A stretch of DNA of 64,000 nt from Nioella ostreopsis (GTDB lineage: Bacteria > Pseudomonadota > Alphaproteobacteria > Rhodobacterales > Rhodobacteraceae): positions 1-64,000 of the forward strand of contig NZ_RCIQ01000021.1 in assembly GCF_004000255.1 (NCBI RefSeq), given 5' to 3'. Both the position numbers and the translations under genes were made by a program. Of the stretch, positions 45,842 through 54,034 are shown piece by piece. Each line of letters starts with the position of its first letter. Positions within the stretch are counted from its first letter, which is position 1. The notes beneath the pieces are model-generated. The model did no database searches. It saw only the letters and a list, made by a program, of their open reading frames with translations, and was not told the DNA's origin.

Positions 45842-46974
45842 CCCGCGCGGCGCATCAGGGCCAGAAGCGCCGGGATCGACAGCAAGAGCAGCGCCACGAA
45901 GCCGAAGGACATCCGCAGCCCGAAGCCCTGTGCGATGAAGCCCATGATCGGCGGCCCGATGAAGAAGCCGAAATAGCCGATGGTCGTCACCCGGCTGATC
46001 ACATAGGCCCGCGCGTCATCGCTGGCCAGACGCCCGGCAAGCGCCAGCAGCATCGGTGCGATGGTCGACACGCCAAGACCCAGAATGGCAAACCCGGCAT
46101 AGGCCACCAGAGGTACCGGGGCGATGGCCGCCAGCAAGGCTCCGCAGGCGGTGACAAGCGCGCTCCAGAACACCACGCGGGTCTCGGACAGGCGGCCGAC
46201 GACCAATTGTCCGGTGAACCGCCCGATCCCCATGGTCAGCCCCAGCATCGCGGGACCAAGCGCGCCCTCTGCCGCGCCGCCACCCAGGGTGCGTTCCACA
46301 TGCAGGGCCGACCAGCCCTCGGTCGCGTTTTCCGCAAGGAACGCCACCAGCACGATCAGCCCGCCCCACAGCACCACGCCGCCAAAGCGACCGCGGGCGG
46401 CCTTGGCCGTGCCATGGGTTTCCGCGCCGTCCTTCGACATCATGAAGACCGAGGCAATCAGCGTCAGCAGCCCGAGCGTGGCAAACACCGGCCCAGGCGG
46501 CAGCCCCGCCTCTCGTGCCAGACCCGCAGATATGGCAGAGGCCGCGTATGCGAAGGAAAACATCGCATGATTGAGGTTCATCAGGGATGCCCCAAGGCGC
46601 GATTCCGTGCGCGACAGGCGGGTGTTCATCACCACGTCCTGCAATCCCGACCCGGCACCGGCAAAGAACATCAGCGCCGCGAAAACCGGCACCGACGCAA
46701 CCCACATCGGGGCCTGAAACACCAGTGCCAGAAGAACGGATGCAAACGACACGGCATAGCGCCCGAACCGCGCCGCGAAGACAGGCGCAGACAGCATCGC
46801 CGTCACCGCACCCGCCGCGGTGACCAGCATCGCGAGACCGAAGGCCCCGTCGCTGGCCCCGATATGAGCCTTGATCTGCGGCACATAGGCGGCGAACGCA
46901 CCCCAATAGATGCCTTGCGCCGCAAAGGCCGGCAGGTCATGACGGGACAGGGAAATCGCGCGCAGGATCAACAT
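45838..46974 (-). CDS. Major facilitator superfamily transporter
   Basis: A 378-residue protein with about 12 helices in two halves. It resembles the drug/sugar exporter branch (e.g. GLGVSTIAPMLLALAGRLASDDARAYVISRVTTIGYFGFFIGPPIMGFIA near the end). Substrate unknown. ATG 46974 was chosen: the 28 residues further upstream are hydrophilic and unconserved-looking, though the ribosome site for 46974 is weak. Confidence 0.83.
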   Translation of the reverse strand: MLILRAISLSRHDLPAFAAQGIYWGAFAAYVPQIKAHIGASDGAFGLAMLVTAAGAVTAMLSAPVFAARFGRYAVSFASVLLALVFQAPMWVASVPVFAALMFFAGAGSGLQDVVMNTRLSRTESRLGASLMNLNHAMFSFAYAASAISAGLAREAGLPPGPVFATLGLLTLIASVFMMSKDGAETHGTAKAARGRFGGVVLWGGLIVLVAFLAENATEGWSALHVERTLGGGAAEGALGPAMLGLTMGIGRFTGQLVVGRLSETRVVFWSALVTACGALLAAIAPVPLVAYAGFAILGLGVSTIAPMLLALAGRLASDDARAYVISRVTTIGYFGFFIGPPIMGFIAQGFGLRMSFGFVALLLLSIPALLALMRRAG

Positions 46975-47043
46975 GTCCGGGCGATTGTCACGGGCTTCGC
47001 TCCAAAGCAAGTTCCAAAGCGCGGATTCATCGCGCAAAGCCCC

Positions 47044-47072
47044 TTTCCAAACCCGCAAGGCTCGTCTATAGG
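47044..47072 (+). promoter_or_regulatory. Promoter for rplY
   Basis: TTTCCA, 17 bases, TATAGG. Each box matches the sigma70 consensus in four of six positions. Transcription would start about 55 bases before the rplY ATG and include the hairpin at 47086. Confidence 0.45.
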
Positions 47073-47085
47073 CACGGCTTCAACC

Positions 47086-47113
47086 GGGCGGACACCCTTG
47101 GAGGCCGCCCTTT
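47086..47113 (+). promoter_or_regulatory. Terminator-like hairpin in the rplY leader
   Basis: GGGCGG, 13-base loop, CCGCCC, then TTTAT, placed 18 bases before the rplY ATG and just before GGAG. It could act in attenuation or autoregulation by the ribosomal protein, or be fortuitous. Confidence 0.35.
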
Positions 47114-47131
47114 ATCATATGGAGAATAGCT

Positions 47132-47767
47132 ATGGCTGCAGAGATTAAAGATCTCGTCGCCGAGGCACGGACGGGGACAGGCAAGGGGGCCGCTCGTCAA
47201 GCACGCCGCAACGGTATGGTGCCCGGAGTTGTCTATGGCGGTGGTGCGGACCCCGTCTCGATTCAGATCCCCTTCAACGTGTTGCTCAAGCACCTGAAAG
47301 CAGGCCGCTTTCTGGCGCAACTCTTCAACCTCAAGGTTGAAGGCCACGAAGATGTGCGCGTGATCTGCCGTGGCGTTCAGCGTGACGTCGTGAAGGACCT
47401 GCCGACCCATGTCGACCTGATGCGCCTGCGCCGCACCAGCCGCGTCAACCTGTTCATTCCGGTTGAGTTCGTCGGCGAAGAGGTTGCACCCGGCATCAAG
47501 AAGGGTGGCGTCGTGACCGTGGTTCGCCCGGAAGTCGAACTGCGCGTGACCGCAGGCGACATCCCGGAAAAGATCACCGTTGACCTGTCGACCCTCAACA
47601 TCGGTGACGTCGTGACCATTTCCGACGTGACCCTGCCCGAGGGTGCCCGCCCGACCATCGACCGCGATTTCGTGATTGCCAACATCGCCGCCCCCTCGGG
47701 TCTGGCGCGCGGCGGTGACGCCGAAGACGAAGGTGAAGAGGCCGAAGAAGCCGCCGCCGAGGAATAA
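47132..47767 (+). CDS. rplY: Ribosomal protein L25/CTC family
   Basis: A 211-residue, long-form L25 (TL5/CTC): N-terminal 5S rRNA-binding domain ([26 protein letters not shown]) followed by the CTC beta domain (about 95-190) and an acidic tail [13 protein letters not shown]. It binds 5S rRNA in the large subunit. GGAG precedes ATG 47132. In many proteobacteria pth follows directly; here an FkbM-type gene on the other strand lies between. Confidence 0.96.
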   Translation: MAAEIKDLVAEARTGTGKGAARQARRNGMVPGVVYGGGADPVSIQIPFNVLLKHLKAGRFLAQLFNLKVEGHEDVRVICRGVQRDVVKDLPTHVDLMRLRRTSRVNLFIPVEFVGEEVAPGIKKGGVVTVVRPEVELRVTAGDIPEKITVDLSTLNIGDVVTISDVTLPEGARPTIDRDFVIANIAAPSGLARGGDAEDEGEEAEEAAAEE

Positions 47768-47799
47768 TCCCGGCGGTCTGCTGTTCGGACCTGATTTGG

Positions 47800-47836
47800 C
47801 GCGGCCTGTCCCCCGGGATGGGCCGCGTTTTCTTTT
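47800..47836 (+). terminator. Terminator after rplY
   Basis: CGCGGCC, 14-base loop, GGCCGCG, then TTTTCTTTT. It lies between convergent rplY and the methyltransferase gene. Confidence 0.85.
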
Positions 47837-47851
47837 GGCCGACCGCAGGCG

Positions 47852-48520
47852 CTACACCCGGCGAAACCCCAGAACCCGCCCGCGTGATGTGACCGGATCA
47901 TAGGTTAGACCGGAATCCGACATGCAATCGACAATCCGCTTGATGACCGTGTCGGAATAGCGGGGCGGATGCAGTTCCAGCACCAAGAAGCGCAATTCCG
48001 GGTGCCAAGGCTGATCGAACAGCCATTCCTCCGCCCCTTCGATATCCATCATCACCACGTCCGGCCGATGCTCATACAGCAAGGGCTCAAGCCCTAGATT
48101 GGGCACCTTGCAAATCTCGTTTTCCGGTGCCCCAGCCCGCGCGAGGCTTGCACCCAGAAAGGCCCGTGGCACCTGAAACCGGACCGTGCCGCCCCCCTCA
48201 CCCGACGTGACCGCGCCGTGCAGCAGGCGGATACCGCCCTGCCCGTTTCTTTCGAACGTGTCACGCAGTACTGGCAGCAGGTTGGGGTTCGCCTCGACGC
48301 TCAGCACGTTCGTAGCCCCCGCAGCCCGCGCCGCCAGCACGCTGATCAGCCCCAGACCCGCGCCAAGATCCAGCACCCGCATTCCCGGCCCGACCCGGCA
48401 CATCGCGGCGGCGATTTCATCGGCCTCATAGCTGCCATCGGCCAGCCGCGCCGCAAGCGCCTTGGTGATCAGCACCTCGGGCAGATCAAGCGTGATGTCA
48501 TGAAGGGTGAATACCGGCAT
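47852..48520 (-). CDS. FkbM-family methyltransferase
   Basis: A 222-residue SAM-dependent enzyme. The SAM loop is VLDLGAGLGLISVLAARAAG with acidic VEANP after it; VVMMDIEGAEEWLF is the FkbM motif. Such enzymes methylate hydroxyls on sugars or natural products. It is the only minus-strand gene in the rplY-pth interval, so it may be a later insertion into that pair. Base composition looks like that of its neighbours. Confidence 0.86.
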   Translation of the reverse strand: MPVFTLHDITLDLPEVLITKALAARLADGSYEADEIAAAMCRVGPGMRVLDLGAGLGLISVLAARAAGATNVLSVEANPNLLPVLRDTFERNGQGGIRLLHGAVTSGEGGGTVRFQVPRAFLGASLARAGAPENEICKVPNLGLEPLLYEHRPDVVMMDIEGAEEWLFDQPWHPELRFLVLELHPPRYSDTVIKRIVDCMSDSGLTYDPVTSRGRVLGFRRV

Positions 48521-48534
48521 CTGTCCCCAATTCG

Positions 48535-48563
48535 TTGATCCCTCGCCCCGTCATGCCTATAGG
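48535..48563 (+). promoter_or_regulatory. Promoter for pth
   Basis: TTGATC, exactly 17 bases, TATAGG. Transcription would start near 48570, about 25 bases before the pth ATG. The spacing and both boxes are good for a sigma70-type promoter. Confidence 0.55.
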
Positions 48564-48594
48564 ACTGAGAAGGCGATTTGAATGCGAGGATGCC

Positions 48595-49281
48595 ATGAAA
48601 CTCTGGGTCGGCCTTGGAAACCCCGGTGCGAAATACGCGGGCAACCGGCACAATATCGGCTTCATGGCGCTGGACCGGGTGGCCGAGGATCACGGGTTTG
48701 CGCCATGGCGGAGCAAGTTTCAGGCCAGCCTGACCGAAGGGCGGCTCGGGTCCGAAAAGGTGCTGCTGCTAAAGCCAGAAACCTTCATGAACCTGTCGGG
48801 CCAATCCGTGGGCGAGGCGATGCGGTTCTACAAGCTGGAGCCGACCGACATCACCGTTTTCCATGACGAACTGGACCTTGCACCGGGCAAATGCCGCGTC
48901 AAGGCGGGGGGCGGACATGCCGGCCATAACGGGCTGCGGTCGATCCACCAGCATATCGGCCCGCATTACGACCGGGTGCGCCTTGGCATCGGCCATCCGG
49001 GCCACAAGGATCGGGTTGCGCCCTATGTGTTGTCGGATTTCGCCAAGGCCGATCAGGATTGGCTGGACGACCTTTTGCGCGGCATATCCGACGGCGCGCC
49101 GGAGCTTGCAAAGGGCGACACCGGCCGGTTCATGAACGCCGTTGCCCTGCGCACCGCGCCGCCGCGATCCTCGGGCCAGGGCAAGGCGAAAGCAGCCACG
49201 CCGCCCGTCGTATCTGCACCAGCGGCAGAACCGGAAGATGATCGCACGGCCATGCAAAAGCTGATGGATCGGTTCCGCTAG
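48595..49281 (+). CDS. pth: Peptidyl-tRNA hydrolase
   Basis: A 228-residue Pth that frees tRNA from dropped-off peptidyl-tRNA. WVGLGNPGAKYAGNRHNIGF contains Asn9 and the catalytic His19; FHDELDLAPGKCRVKAGGGHAGHNGLRSI follows. The final 45 residues (Ala/Pro/Glu-rich) extend beyond the E. coli enzyme and look disordered. ATG 48595 follows GAGG and gives the conserved N-terminus. Confidence 0.96.
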   Translation: MKLWVGLGNPGAKYAGNRHNIGFMALDRVAEDHGFAPWRSKFQASLTEGRLGSEKVLLLKPETFMNLSGQSVGEAMRFYKLEPTDITVFHDELDLAPGKCRVKAGGGHAGHNGLRSIHQHIGPHYDRVRLGIGHPGHKDRVAPYVLSDFAKADQDWLDDLLRGISDGAPELAKGDTGRFMNAVALRTAPPRSSGQGKAKAATPPVVSAPAAEPEDDRTAMQKLMDRFR

Positions 49282-49362
49282 CCCTCATCCCTGACGTAGG
49301 GTCAGCATTGCCGCCAAGCGGGCGGCCATGTTCTGCTTTCGGAACAGCCAAAGGGGGGCCTC

Positions 49363-50601
49363 ATGCGCCGTATCGTCAGAATTCTGGTTCGAATCCTTGT
49401 GATCTTCCTGATCGTCACGGTTGCTGCGGGCTGGGTCATGCGTCAGGAGATTTCCCGCCTTTGGACGGTCGTGACGCTTTATGACGAAGCCTACATCGTC
49501 GAAAATTTCAGCAACATGGGCGACGCCTTCGATACGGCCGATGTCTCACGCGGCTCTGGCCCGGCCAGCCCGTTGCCGGACGGCCCGCCCGCCGATCTGC
49601 CAGACGAGGTCGCTTCCTGGATCGAGGCGCGCGATGTGACATCGCTTGTCGTCCTTAGCGACGGACAGATCGCGCATGAAAGCTATCACCTGGGCACTGC
49701 GCCGGGAGATCGTCGGATGTCATTCTCCGTCGCAAAAAGCTTCCTCTCGGCACTTCTGGGCACCTTGGTCGAAGACGGGACAATCCCTGATCTCGATGCG
49801 CAGGTGACCGATTACGTCCCCGAGTTGAGCGGCACAGCCTATGACGGAACCACGATTCTCAACGTGCTGCAGATGTCATCGGGCGTGACCTTCGACGAGG
49901 ATTACCTGGACTACAATTCCGACATCAATCGCATGAGCCGCGCGCTGGCCCTTGGCGGCACGATGGACGGGTTCACAGAGGCCTTGTCCGAAACAGACCG
50001 ACCCGCAGGCGAGCAATGGGAATATGTCTCGATCGACACCCATGTCATCGGCATGGTCATTCGCGGCGCGACCGGGCGCGATATCCCGTCGCTTTTGTCG
50101 GAACGGATCATCCAGCCGCTTGGGTTGGAAGCGACGCCCTATTACCTGACCGATGGTGAGGGCGTGGCCTTCGTTTTGGGCGGGCTGAACATGACCACGC
50201 GGGACTATGCCCGATTGGGGATGATGTTCCTCAACAACGGCAACTGGAACGGACACCAAATCTTGTCGCAAGAGTGGGTGGCGCGATCTACCGCAGCCTC
50301 GGCCCGAACCGCGCCAGGCGAGATTGGCTATGGCTACCAATGGTGGATTCCGGTCGGGGCTGAACCTGGCCAATTCATGGCCCGTGGAATTTACGGCCAG
50401 TACATCTATGTAGATCAGGTGAACGGGGTGGTGATCGCCACCACTGCCGCGGACCGCCAATTCCGCGATGCCGGTGTGAACGACGAAAACATCCGTATCT
50501 TCCGGCTGATCTCTGAAAGCCTCGCCCCTCCAGCGCCGAACGCCGCGCTGGAGACTGAACCCGGAGATGACGCAGAACCTGAACCGGAGGACAGCCAATG
50601 A
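49363..50601 (+). CDS. Membrane-anchored beta-lactamase-fold serine hydrolase
   Basis: A 412-residue protein with an N-terminal membrane helix (5-24) and a penicillin-binding/class C-type fold. Ser122 and Lys125 form SxxK in FSVAKSFLSA, and Tyr221-x-Ser223 forms YxS in YVSIDTHVIG. It resembles 6-aminohexanoate-dimer hydrolase and esterase members more than beta-lactamases. The acidic C-terminus (EPGDDAEPEPEDSQ) is disordered. Its stop overlaps the DUF2237 start (ATGA). Confidence 0.87.
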   Translation: MRRIVRILVRILVIFLIVTVAAGWVMRQEISRLWTVVTLYDEAYIVENFSNMGDAFDTADVSRGSGPASPLPDGPPADLPDEVASWIEARDVTSLVVLSDGQIAHESYHLGTAPGDRRMSFSVAKSFLSALLGTLVEDGTIPDLDAQVTDYVPELSGTAYDGTTILNVLQMSSGVTFDEDYLDYNSDINRMSRALALGGTMDGFTEALSETDRPAGEQWEYVSIDTHVIGMVIRGATGRDIPSLLSERIIQPLGLEATPYYLTDGEGVAFVLGGLNMTTRDYARLGMMFLNNGNWNGHQILSQEWVARSTAASARTAPGEIGYGYQWWIPVGAEPGQFMARGIYGQYIYVDQVNGVVIATTAADRQFRDAGVNDENIRIFRLISESLAPPAPNAALETEPGDDAEPEPEDSQ

Positions 50602-50972
50602 CCCGCATGGACGCCCCCGTGAACGTGTTGGGCGGCGTTTTGCAGCCTTGCTCGACCGCCCCCCTGACCGGGTTCTTCCGCGATGGTCATTGCAACACCT
50701 GTTCCGACGATCATGGCAGCCACACGGTCTGCGCCGAGATGACGGCGGAATTCCTGGCTTACTCCAAATATGTGGGCAACGACCTGTCCACGCCCCGGCC
50801 CGAATTCGGATTTGCGGGGCTGAAACCGGGTGACCAATGGTGCCTCTGCGCCGGCCGGTTCCTGCAAGCCCATGACGAAGGCTGCGCGCCCAAGGTGCGG
50901 CTTGAGGCGACCCATTCCCGCGCCCTGGACATCATCCCACTGGATGTTCTGAAGGAAATGGCCGCAACCTGA
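50598..50972 (+). CDS. DUF2237 family protein
   Basis: A 124-residue protein with the DUF2237 pattern: NVLGGVLQPCSTAPLTGFFRDGHCNTCSDDHGSHTVCAEMT and GDQWCLCAGRFLQAHDEGCAPKVRLEATH. Its spaced cysteines suggest metal binding or a redox site, but no function is established. It is co-translated with the serine hydrolase and is followed at once by the convergent LuxR-type gene (one base between stops). Confidence 0.87.
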   Translation: MTRMDAPVNVLGGVLQPCSTAPLTGFFRDGHCNTCSDDHGSHTVCAEMTAEFLAYSKYVGNDLSTPRPEFGFAGLKPGDQWCLCAGRFLQAHDEGCAPKVRLEATHSRALDIIPLDVLKEMAAT

Positions 50973-50973
50973 T

Positions 50974-51483
50974 CTATTCGGCGGCAATCCGAACGCGGTC
51001 ATCCACGTCCAGCAGATCTTCGATGAAAAGGCTCAATAGCTGAGGCCGTCCGCTGACGCCTGCCTTGCGATAGATCGCGTTGGTCTGTGCCTTGACCGTG
51101 CCTTCGGATGTTTGGCGCAAAGCGGCGATTTCCTGGATCGACATGCCCTTGATCGCGAAAAGCGCAACGTCGCGTTCCGCCGGGGTCAGGCCCCAATCGT
51201 CGAACCGTTCCGCCATCACATCCATGAAGGCCCCCGATGCGGCCTTGAGCTTCTGCTCGACAATTGCCGTGCGCCGCATGGAGTTGCGCAGAAAGATCGC
51301 GCCGATGATTGGCCCGATAATCAGCCCGATCGTCGCGCCGATTTCCATCAACTCGCGGGTTTGCCAGCTGATCGGACGGGCGCGGACATTGAATATGGTC
51401 AGAACAATCTCGGACACGAAAAAGACCGAGCAGACCAGCTGCACAACGAAAACAACCGCAAGAAGCAGTTTACCCTTTGTCAC
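50974..51483 (-). CDS. Membrane-anchored LuxR/NarL-type transcription regulator
   Basis: A 169-residue protein. Two membrane helices (about 6-31 and 48-65) are followed by a short linker and a LuxR-type helix-turn-helix (about 99-160): LTPAERDVALFAIKGMSIQEIAALRQTSEGTVKAQTNAIYRKAGV. There is no receiver or ligand domain, so the short loop between the helices (32-47) or partner proteins would sense the signal. GTG 51483 is chosen because AGGAGGGG lies seven bases upstream; an ATG at 51513 overlaps the preceding stop. It is the last gene after two PepSY-like genes. Confidence 0.82.
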   Translation of the reverse strand: MTKGKLLLAVVFVVQLVCSVFFVSEIVLTIFNVRARPISWQTRELMEIGATIGLIIGPIIGAIFLRNSMRRTAIVEQKLKAASGAFMDVMAERFDDWGLTPAERDVALFAIKGMSIQEIAALRQTSEGTVKAQTNAIYRKAGVSGRPQLLSLFIEDLLDVDDRVRIAAE

Positions 51484-51512
51484 GCAGCTGCCCCTCCTGG
51501 CGCTGCGAGGCA

Positions 51513-52022
51513 TCAGTCATCGTCGTCGTCATCATCGTCATCTCCGCCCCCTCCAGAGCCGCCGTTGTCGTCGTTATCGTCGTCATCGCCATTGTCATCA
51601 TCGCCGTCGTCGCCGCCGCTCGAACCACTGTTATCCTCGTCGGCATCCTCATCGCCGTCGTCGCTCGAACCACTGTTATCCTCGTCGTCATCATGATCGT
51701 CACGATCATCACCGTCGTCACCCGAGCTGTCCGACACGGATGATGGCAAGACCCCGTCACCGCCGCTGTGGTCGTCTTCGATTTCCCAGTAGTCACGCAG
51801 AATCTCGCCGGTTGTCGGATTGAAGATGATCTCGCGTTCGCGGCCCGGCCCTTCGGCCTCGATGCGGACGCGCCCAAGCCAGGTGCGTGTCACATGGATG
51901 CGCGCATATCCCTGCGCCTGAAGCTGCGAGATGATCTGGGCCTCGATATCCTGCGCCCAGACTGCTCCGGTTCCTGCCGACAGGCAGAGCGCAGTGGCCA
52001 TCAAGAGGCGCGAGGGTTTCAT
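51513..52022 (-). CDS. Secreted PepSY-like protein with Asp-rich tail (second copy)
   Basis: A 169-residue protein. Signal peptide 1-23 (cleavage AVWA-QD). Residues about 25-80 form a single PepSY-like unit: IEAQIISQLQAQGYARIHVTRTWLGRVRIEAEG...EIIFNPTTGEILRDYWE. The rest is a tail of Asp with Gly, Ser, Asn and Glu, containing EDNSGSS twice and ending in nine Asp. The tail should be disordered and could bind calcium or other cations. The DNA is an imperfect GAC/GAT triplet repeat. It is paralogous to the next gene upstream. Confidence 0.85.
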   Translation of the reverse strand: MKPSRLLMATALCLSAGTGAVWAQDIEAQIISQLQAQGYARIHVTRTWLGRVRIEAEGPGREREIIFNPTTGEILRDYWEIEDDHSGGDGVLPSSVSDSSGDDGDDRDDHDDDEDNSGSSDDGDEDADEDNSGSSGGDDGDDDNGDDDDNDDNGGSGGGGDDDDDDDDD

Positions 52023-52047
52023 CTGTTTCGTCTCCTTGGTTGATAAG

Positions 52048-52087
52048 GCTCTGCCCCGCCGGGATGGGGGGACGGGCGGGGCAGAGC
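52048..52087 (-). other. 13-bp stem-loop between the two Asp-tail genes
   Basis: GCTCTGCCCCGCC, 14-base loop, GGCGGGGCAGAGC is a perfect 13-bp stem in the 134-bp gap. On the transcribed strand it is not followed by Ts, and a ribosome site (AAGGAG) comes after it. It may set the ratio of the two proteins by partial termination or by RNase protection. Confidence 0.7.
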
Positions 52088-52156
52088 GAGGTCCGTCTAT
52101 CGGCGACAGGAGAGCATACCAGTCTCCTGAAGGGAACCTATAGCCGATATCGGTCC

Positions 52157-52684
52157 TTAGTCGTCGTCATCGTCGTCATCGTCGCTGTCATGGTCGTCGT
52201 GGTCATCGTGGTCGTCACCATCGTCTCCACCATTTCCATGATCGCTGTCGTCATCATCATCTTCATCGTCGTGGCCGCCATTGTCGTCGCCATCATCATC
52301 GCGATCATCGTCATGATCATCGTCGTCATCATGATCATCGTCGTCGTCATCGCGATCGTCATCGTCATCCGCCGGGCCGGTTTCAGTCGAGATGACATTG
52401 CCGCTGGCGTCATAGCTGGTTTCCGTCCCGATCCCGCCCGACACGACCTCTTCGCGGACAAGGTTGCCATCGCGGTCGAAGGTCCGCTCAACCGAGCCGT
52501 CGGCACCGGTGGCCTCGATCCTGTAGCCGCCATTGCGGATCTGCACCTCTATGCGCATGTAGCCTGCGTCCTGCAGTTCGGCGATGGCCGCATTCACGGC
52601 GTCATTCGAGGTTTGGGCGGACAGGGTGGTGGTCGACAGCAGAACCGCCGTCACGGAAGCGGCAAGAATGGATTTCGGGGTCAT
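52157..52684 (-). CDS. Secreted PepSY-like protein with Asp/His-rich tail (first copy)
   Basis: A 175-residue protein. Signal peptide 1-23 (cleavage LSA-QT). The PepSY-like unit (about 26-85) has VNAAIAELQDAGYMRIEVQIRNGGYRIEATG...ERTFDRDGNLVREEVVSGG and aligns with the second copy. From about residue 104 the chain is nearly all Asp with His, Gly, Asn and Arg, ending in eight Asp. The histidines, rarer in the other copy, would suit transition-metal binding. It is the first gene of a three-gene minus-strand set. Confidence 0.86.
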   Translation of the reverse strand: MTPKSILAASVTAVLLSTTTLSAQTSNDAVNAAIAELQDAGYMRIEVQIRNGGYRIEATGADGSVERTFDRDGNLVREEVVSGGIGTETSYDASGNVISTETGPADDDDDRDDDDDDHDDDDDHDDDRDDDGDDNGGHDDEDDDDDSDHGNGGDDGDDHDDHDDHDSDDDDDDDD

Positions 52685-52900
52685 GGATCATCTCCTGTTG
52701 ATCTTGTCTCAAGGGCGAACCGGGGGACGCTGCCACCGATCCGATGACCCGACAAAAAGCACCGTGAATGCTCAAAGGATATTTGACCGCCGTTTATCTC
52801 CGGGTCCATAAACCACCGGTTCACAGGCCTAAACCTGAGGTATAAACAGGCTGACCCGCCCGGATTTCTCCGGACGGGCCTTGTTTTCAGCGGCATTCGC
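52685..52900. promoter_or_regulatory. Intergenic region upstream of the Asp-tail operon
   Basis: 216 bases without a gene. It should hold the promoter of the PepSY/LuxR set. An imperfect inverted repeat is at 52853-52880. Confidence 0.45.
52853..52880 (-). terminator. Probable terminator after the SPFH gene
   Basis: GACCCGCCCGG and CCGGACGGGCC pair around a six-base loop with wobble pairs. On the minus strand it is followed by CAGCCTGTTTAT, a weak T-rich stretch. Confidence 0.5.
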
Positions 52901-54034
52901 CTAATCCCGAAGCTTCACAAGGTCGGTCATGAGACCCTCGGTCCCGTTATGGACCGTGAGCCGCTCGACCTTGCCCGCGATGGTTTCCAACGCTTCAAGC
53001 TCTTTCAACCGCAACATGACGGGGTTTTCCGCCATGACCTTGGCCGTGTTGAGCAAGGACCGCGTGGCGTTCGTTTCCTCGCGCCGGCGGATCACGTTGG
53101 CTTCGGCCTCTTTCTGGGCGGCGACCACCCCGTTGAGGATGTCGCGCATCTCGCCGGGCAAGATCACGTCCTTCAACGCGATCTCACCCACTTCGATCCC
53201 GATCCCCGCCATATCGGCGCGGACCTTTTCGGCGGCCTCGGCATCGACCATCCCCTTTTCGGCCAAGAGCCGGTCAAGGGTCATCGCCCCGAGCGTCTTG
53301 CGGAACGCAAGCTGCACGGCCCGGTGAAGCGCCTCGTCATGATCGCGCACGGCGGTCACGGCTTTCACCGCATCCACCACACGGAAGACGGCGGTCAAGT
53401 TCACCCGAATGGACACGCGGTCCTTCGTGAGGATCTCCTGCCCCGTGACCTCCTTGGCCTGCCAGCGCATATCGACCTGACGGACAGTATGCTTGCGCCC
53501 GAAGATCCAGAACCAGTGGGTTCCGGGGTCGAGCACCTTGGCAAGCTGACCTTCGGTGAAAAGAAGGGACACGCGCCCCTGCTCGACCGTGGTCACGTTG
53601 ATCTGCGTATCCAACCGCGCCCGTTCAAGACGGCGGGCAAGGGTCGGGGCAAGCATCACGTCTTCGGCCATGTCGAACCTGTCAACGGTCCAGGGGCCTG
53701 CATCGGTCCAGAAAAGCACGCGCTGTTCCGGTCCGACAAGATCCGTGACGATGCCGTCACGAGAGATCACCGCCACATCATCGGGTCCGGTGTGGACCTC
53801 GGTGAAGTGGGTCTCGACAAGGTCGGGACGGTCCCGGCGCATGGGTGCCACAAGCGTAGACACGAAACGCGGAGAAGAAAGGTCAAACACTTCGGTCTGA
53901 ACATCCTGCATGTCGATCCAGTGCTCTCCCGGGCCGAGGATCTGATCGATCCGGCCTTTCGCAAGCACGAGGGTGCGAGTGTTGATCGGAACGCGCAAAA
54001 GGCGCTGATTCCGGAGGGCTTTCAAAATAGACAT
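52901..54034 (-). CDS. SPFH/band-7 (slipin-like) protein
   Basis: A 377-residue protein with the SPFH domain in its second half: VDMRWQAKEVTGQEILTKDRVSIRVNLTAVFRVVDAVKAV and ALHRAVQLAFRKTLGAMTLDRLLAEK, followed by a helical region rich in Glu/Ala/Arg (about 290-340). There is no obvious membrane helix at the N-terminus, unlike classical slipins. SPFH proteins assemble rings at membranes and control proteases or channels. AAGGAG is eight bases before ATG 54034. Confidence 0.85.
   Translation of the reverse strand: MSILKALRNQRLLRVPINTRTLVLAKGRIDQILGPGEHWIDMQDVQTEVFDLSSPRFVSTLVAPMRRDRPDLVETHFTEVHTGPDDVAVISRDGIVTDLVGPEQRVLFWTDAGPWTVDRFDMAEDVMLAPTLARRLERARLDTQINVTTVEQGRVSLLFTEGQLAKVLDPGTHWFWIFGRKHTVRQVDMRWQAKEVTGQEILTKDRVSIRVNLTAVFRVVDAVKAVTAVRDHDEALHRAVQLAFRKTLGAMTLDRLLAEKGMVDAEAAEKVRADMAGIGIEVGEIALKDVILPGEMRDILNGVVAAQKEAEANVIRRREETNATRSLLNTAKVMAENPVMLRLKELEALETIAGKVERLTVHNGTEGLMTDLVKLRD

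Noticed and set aside
52040-52747. Apparent membrane protein made of Val/Ile stretches on the plus strand
   Set aside because: It is the complement of the GAC/GAT repeats that code the Asp tail; the hydrophobic look is an artefact. The same holds for 51477-51743.
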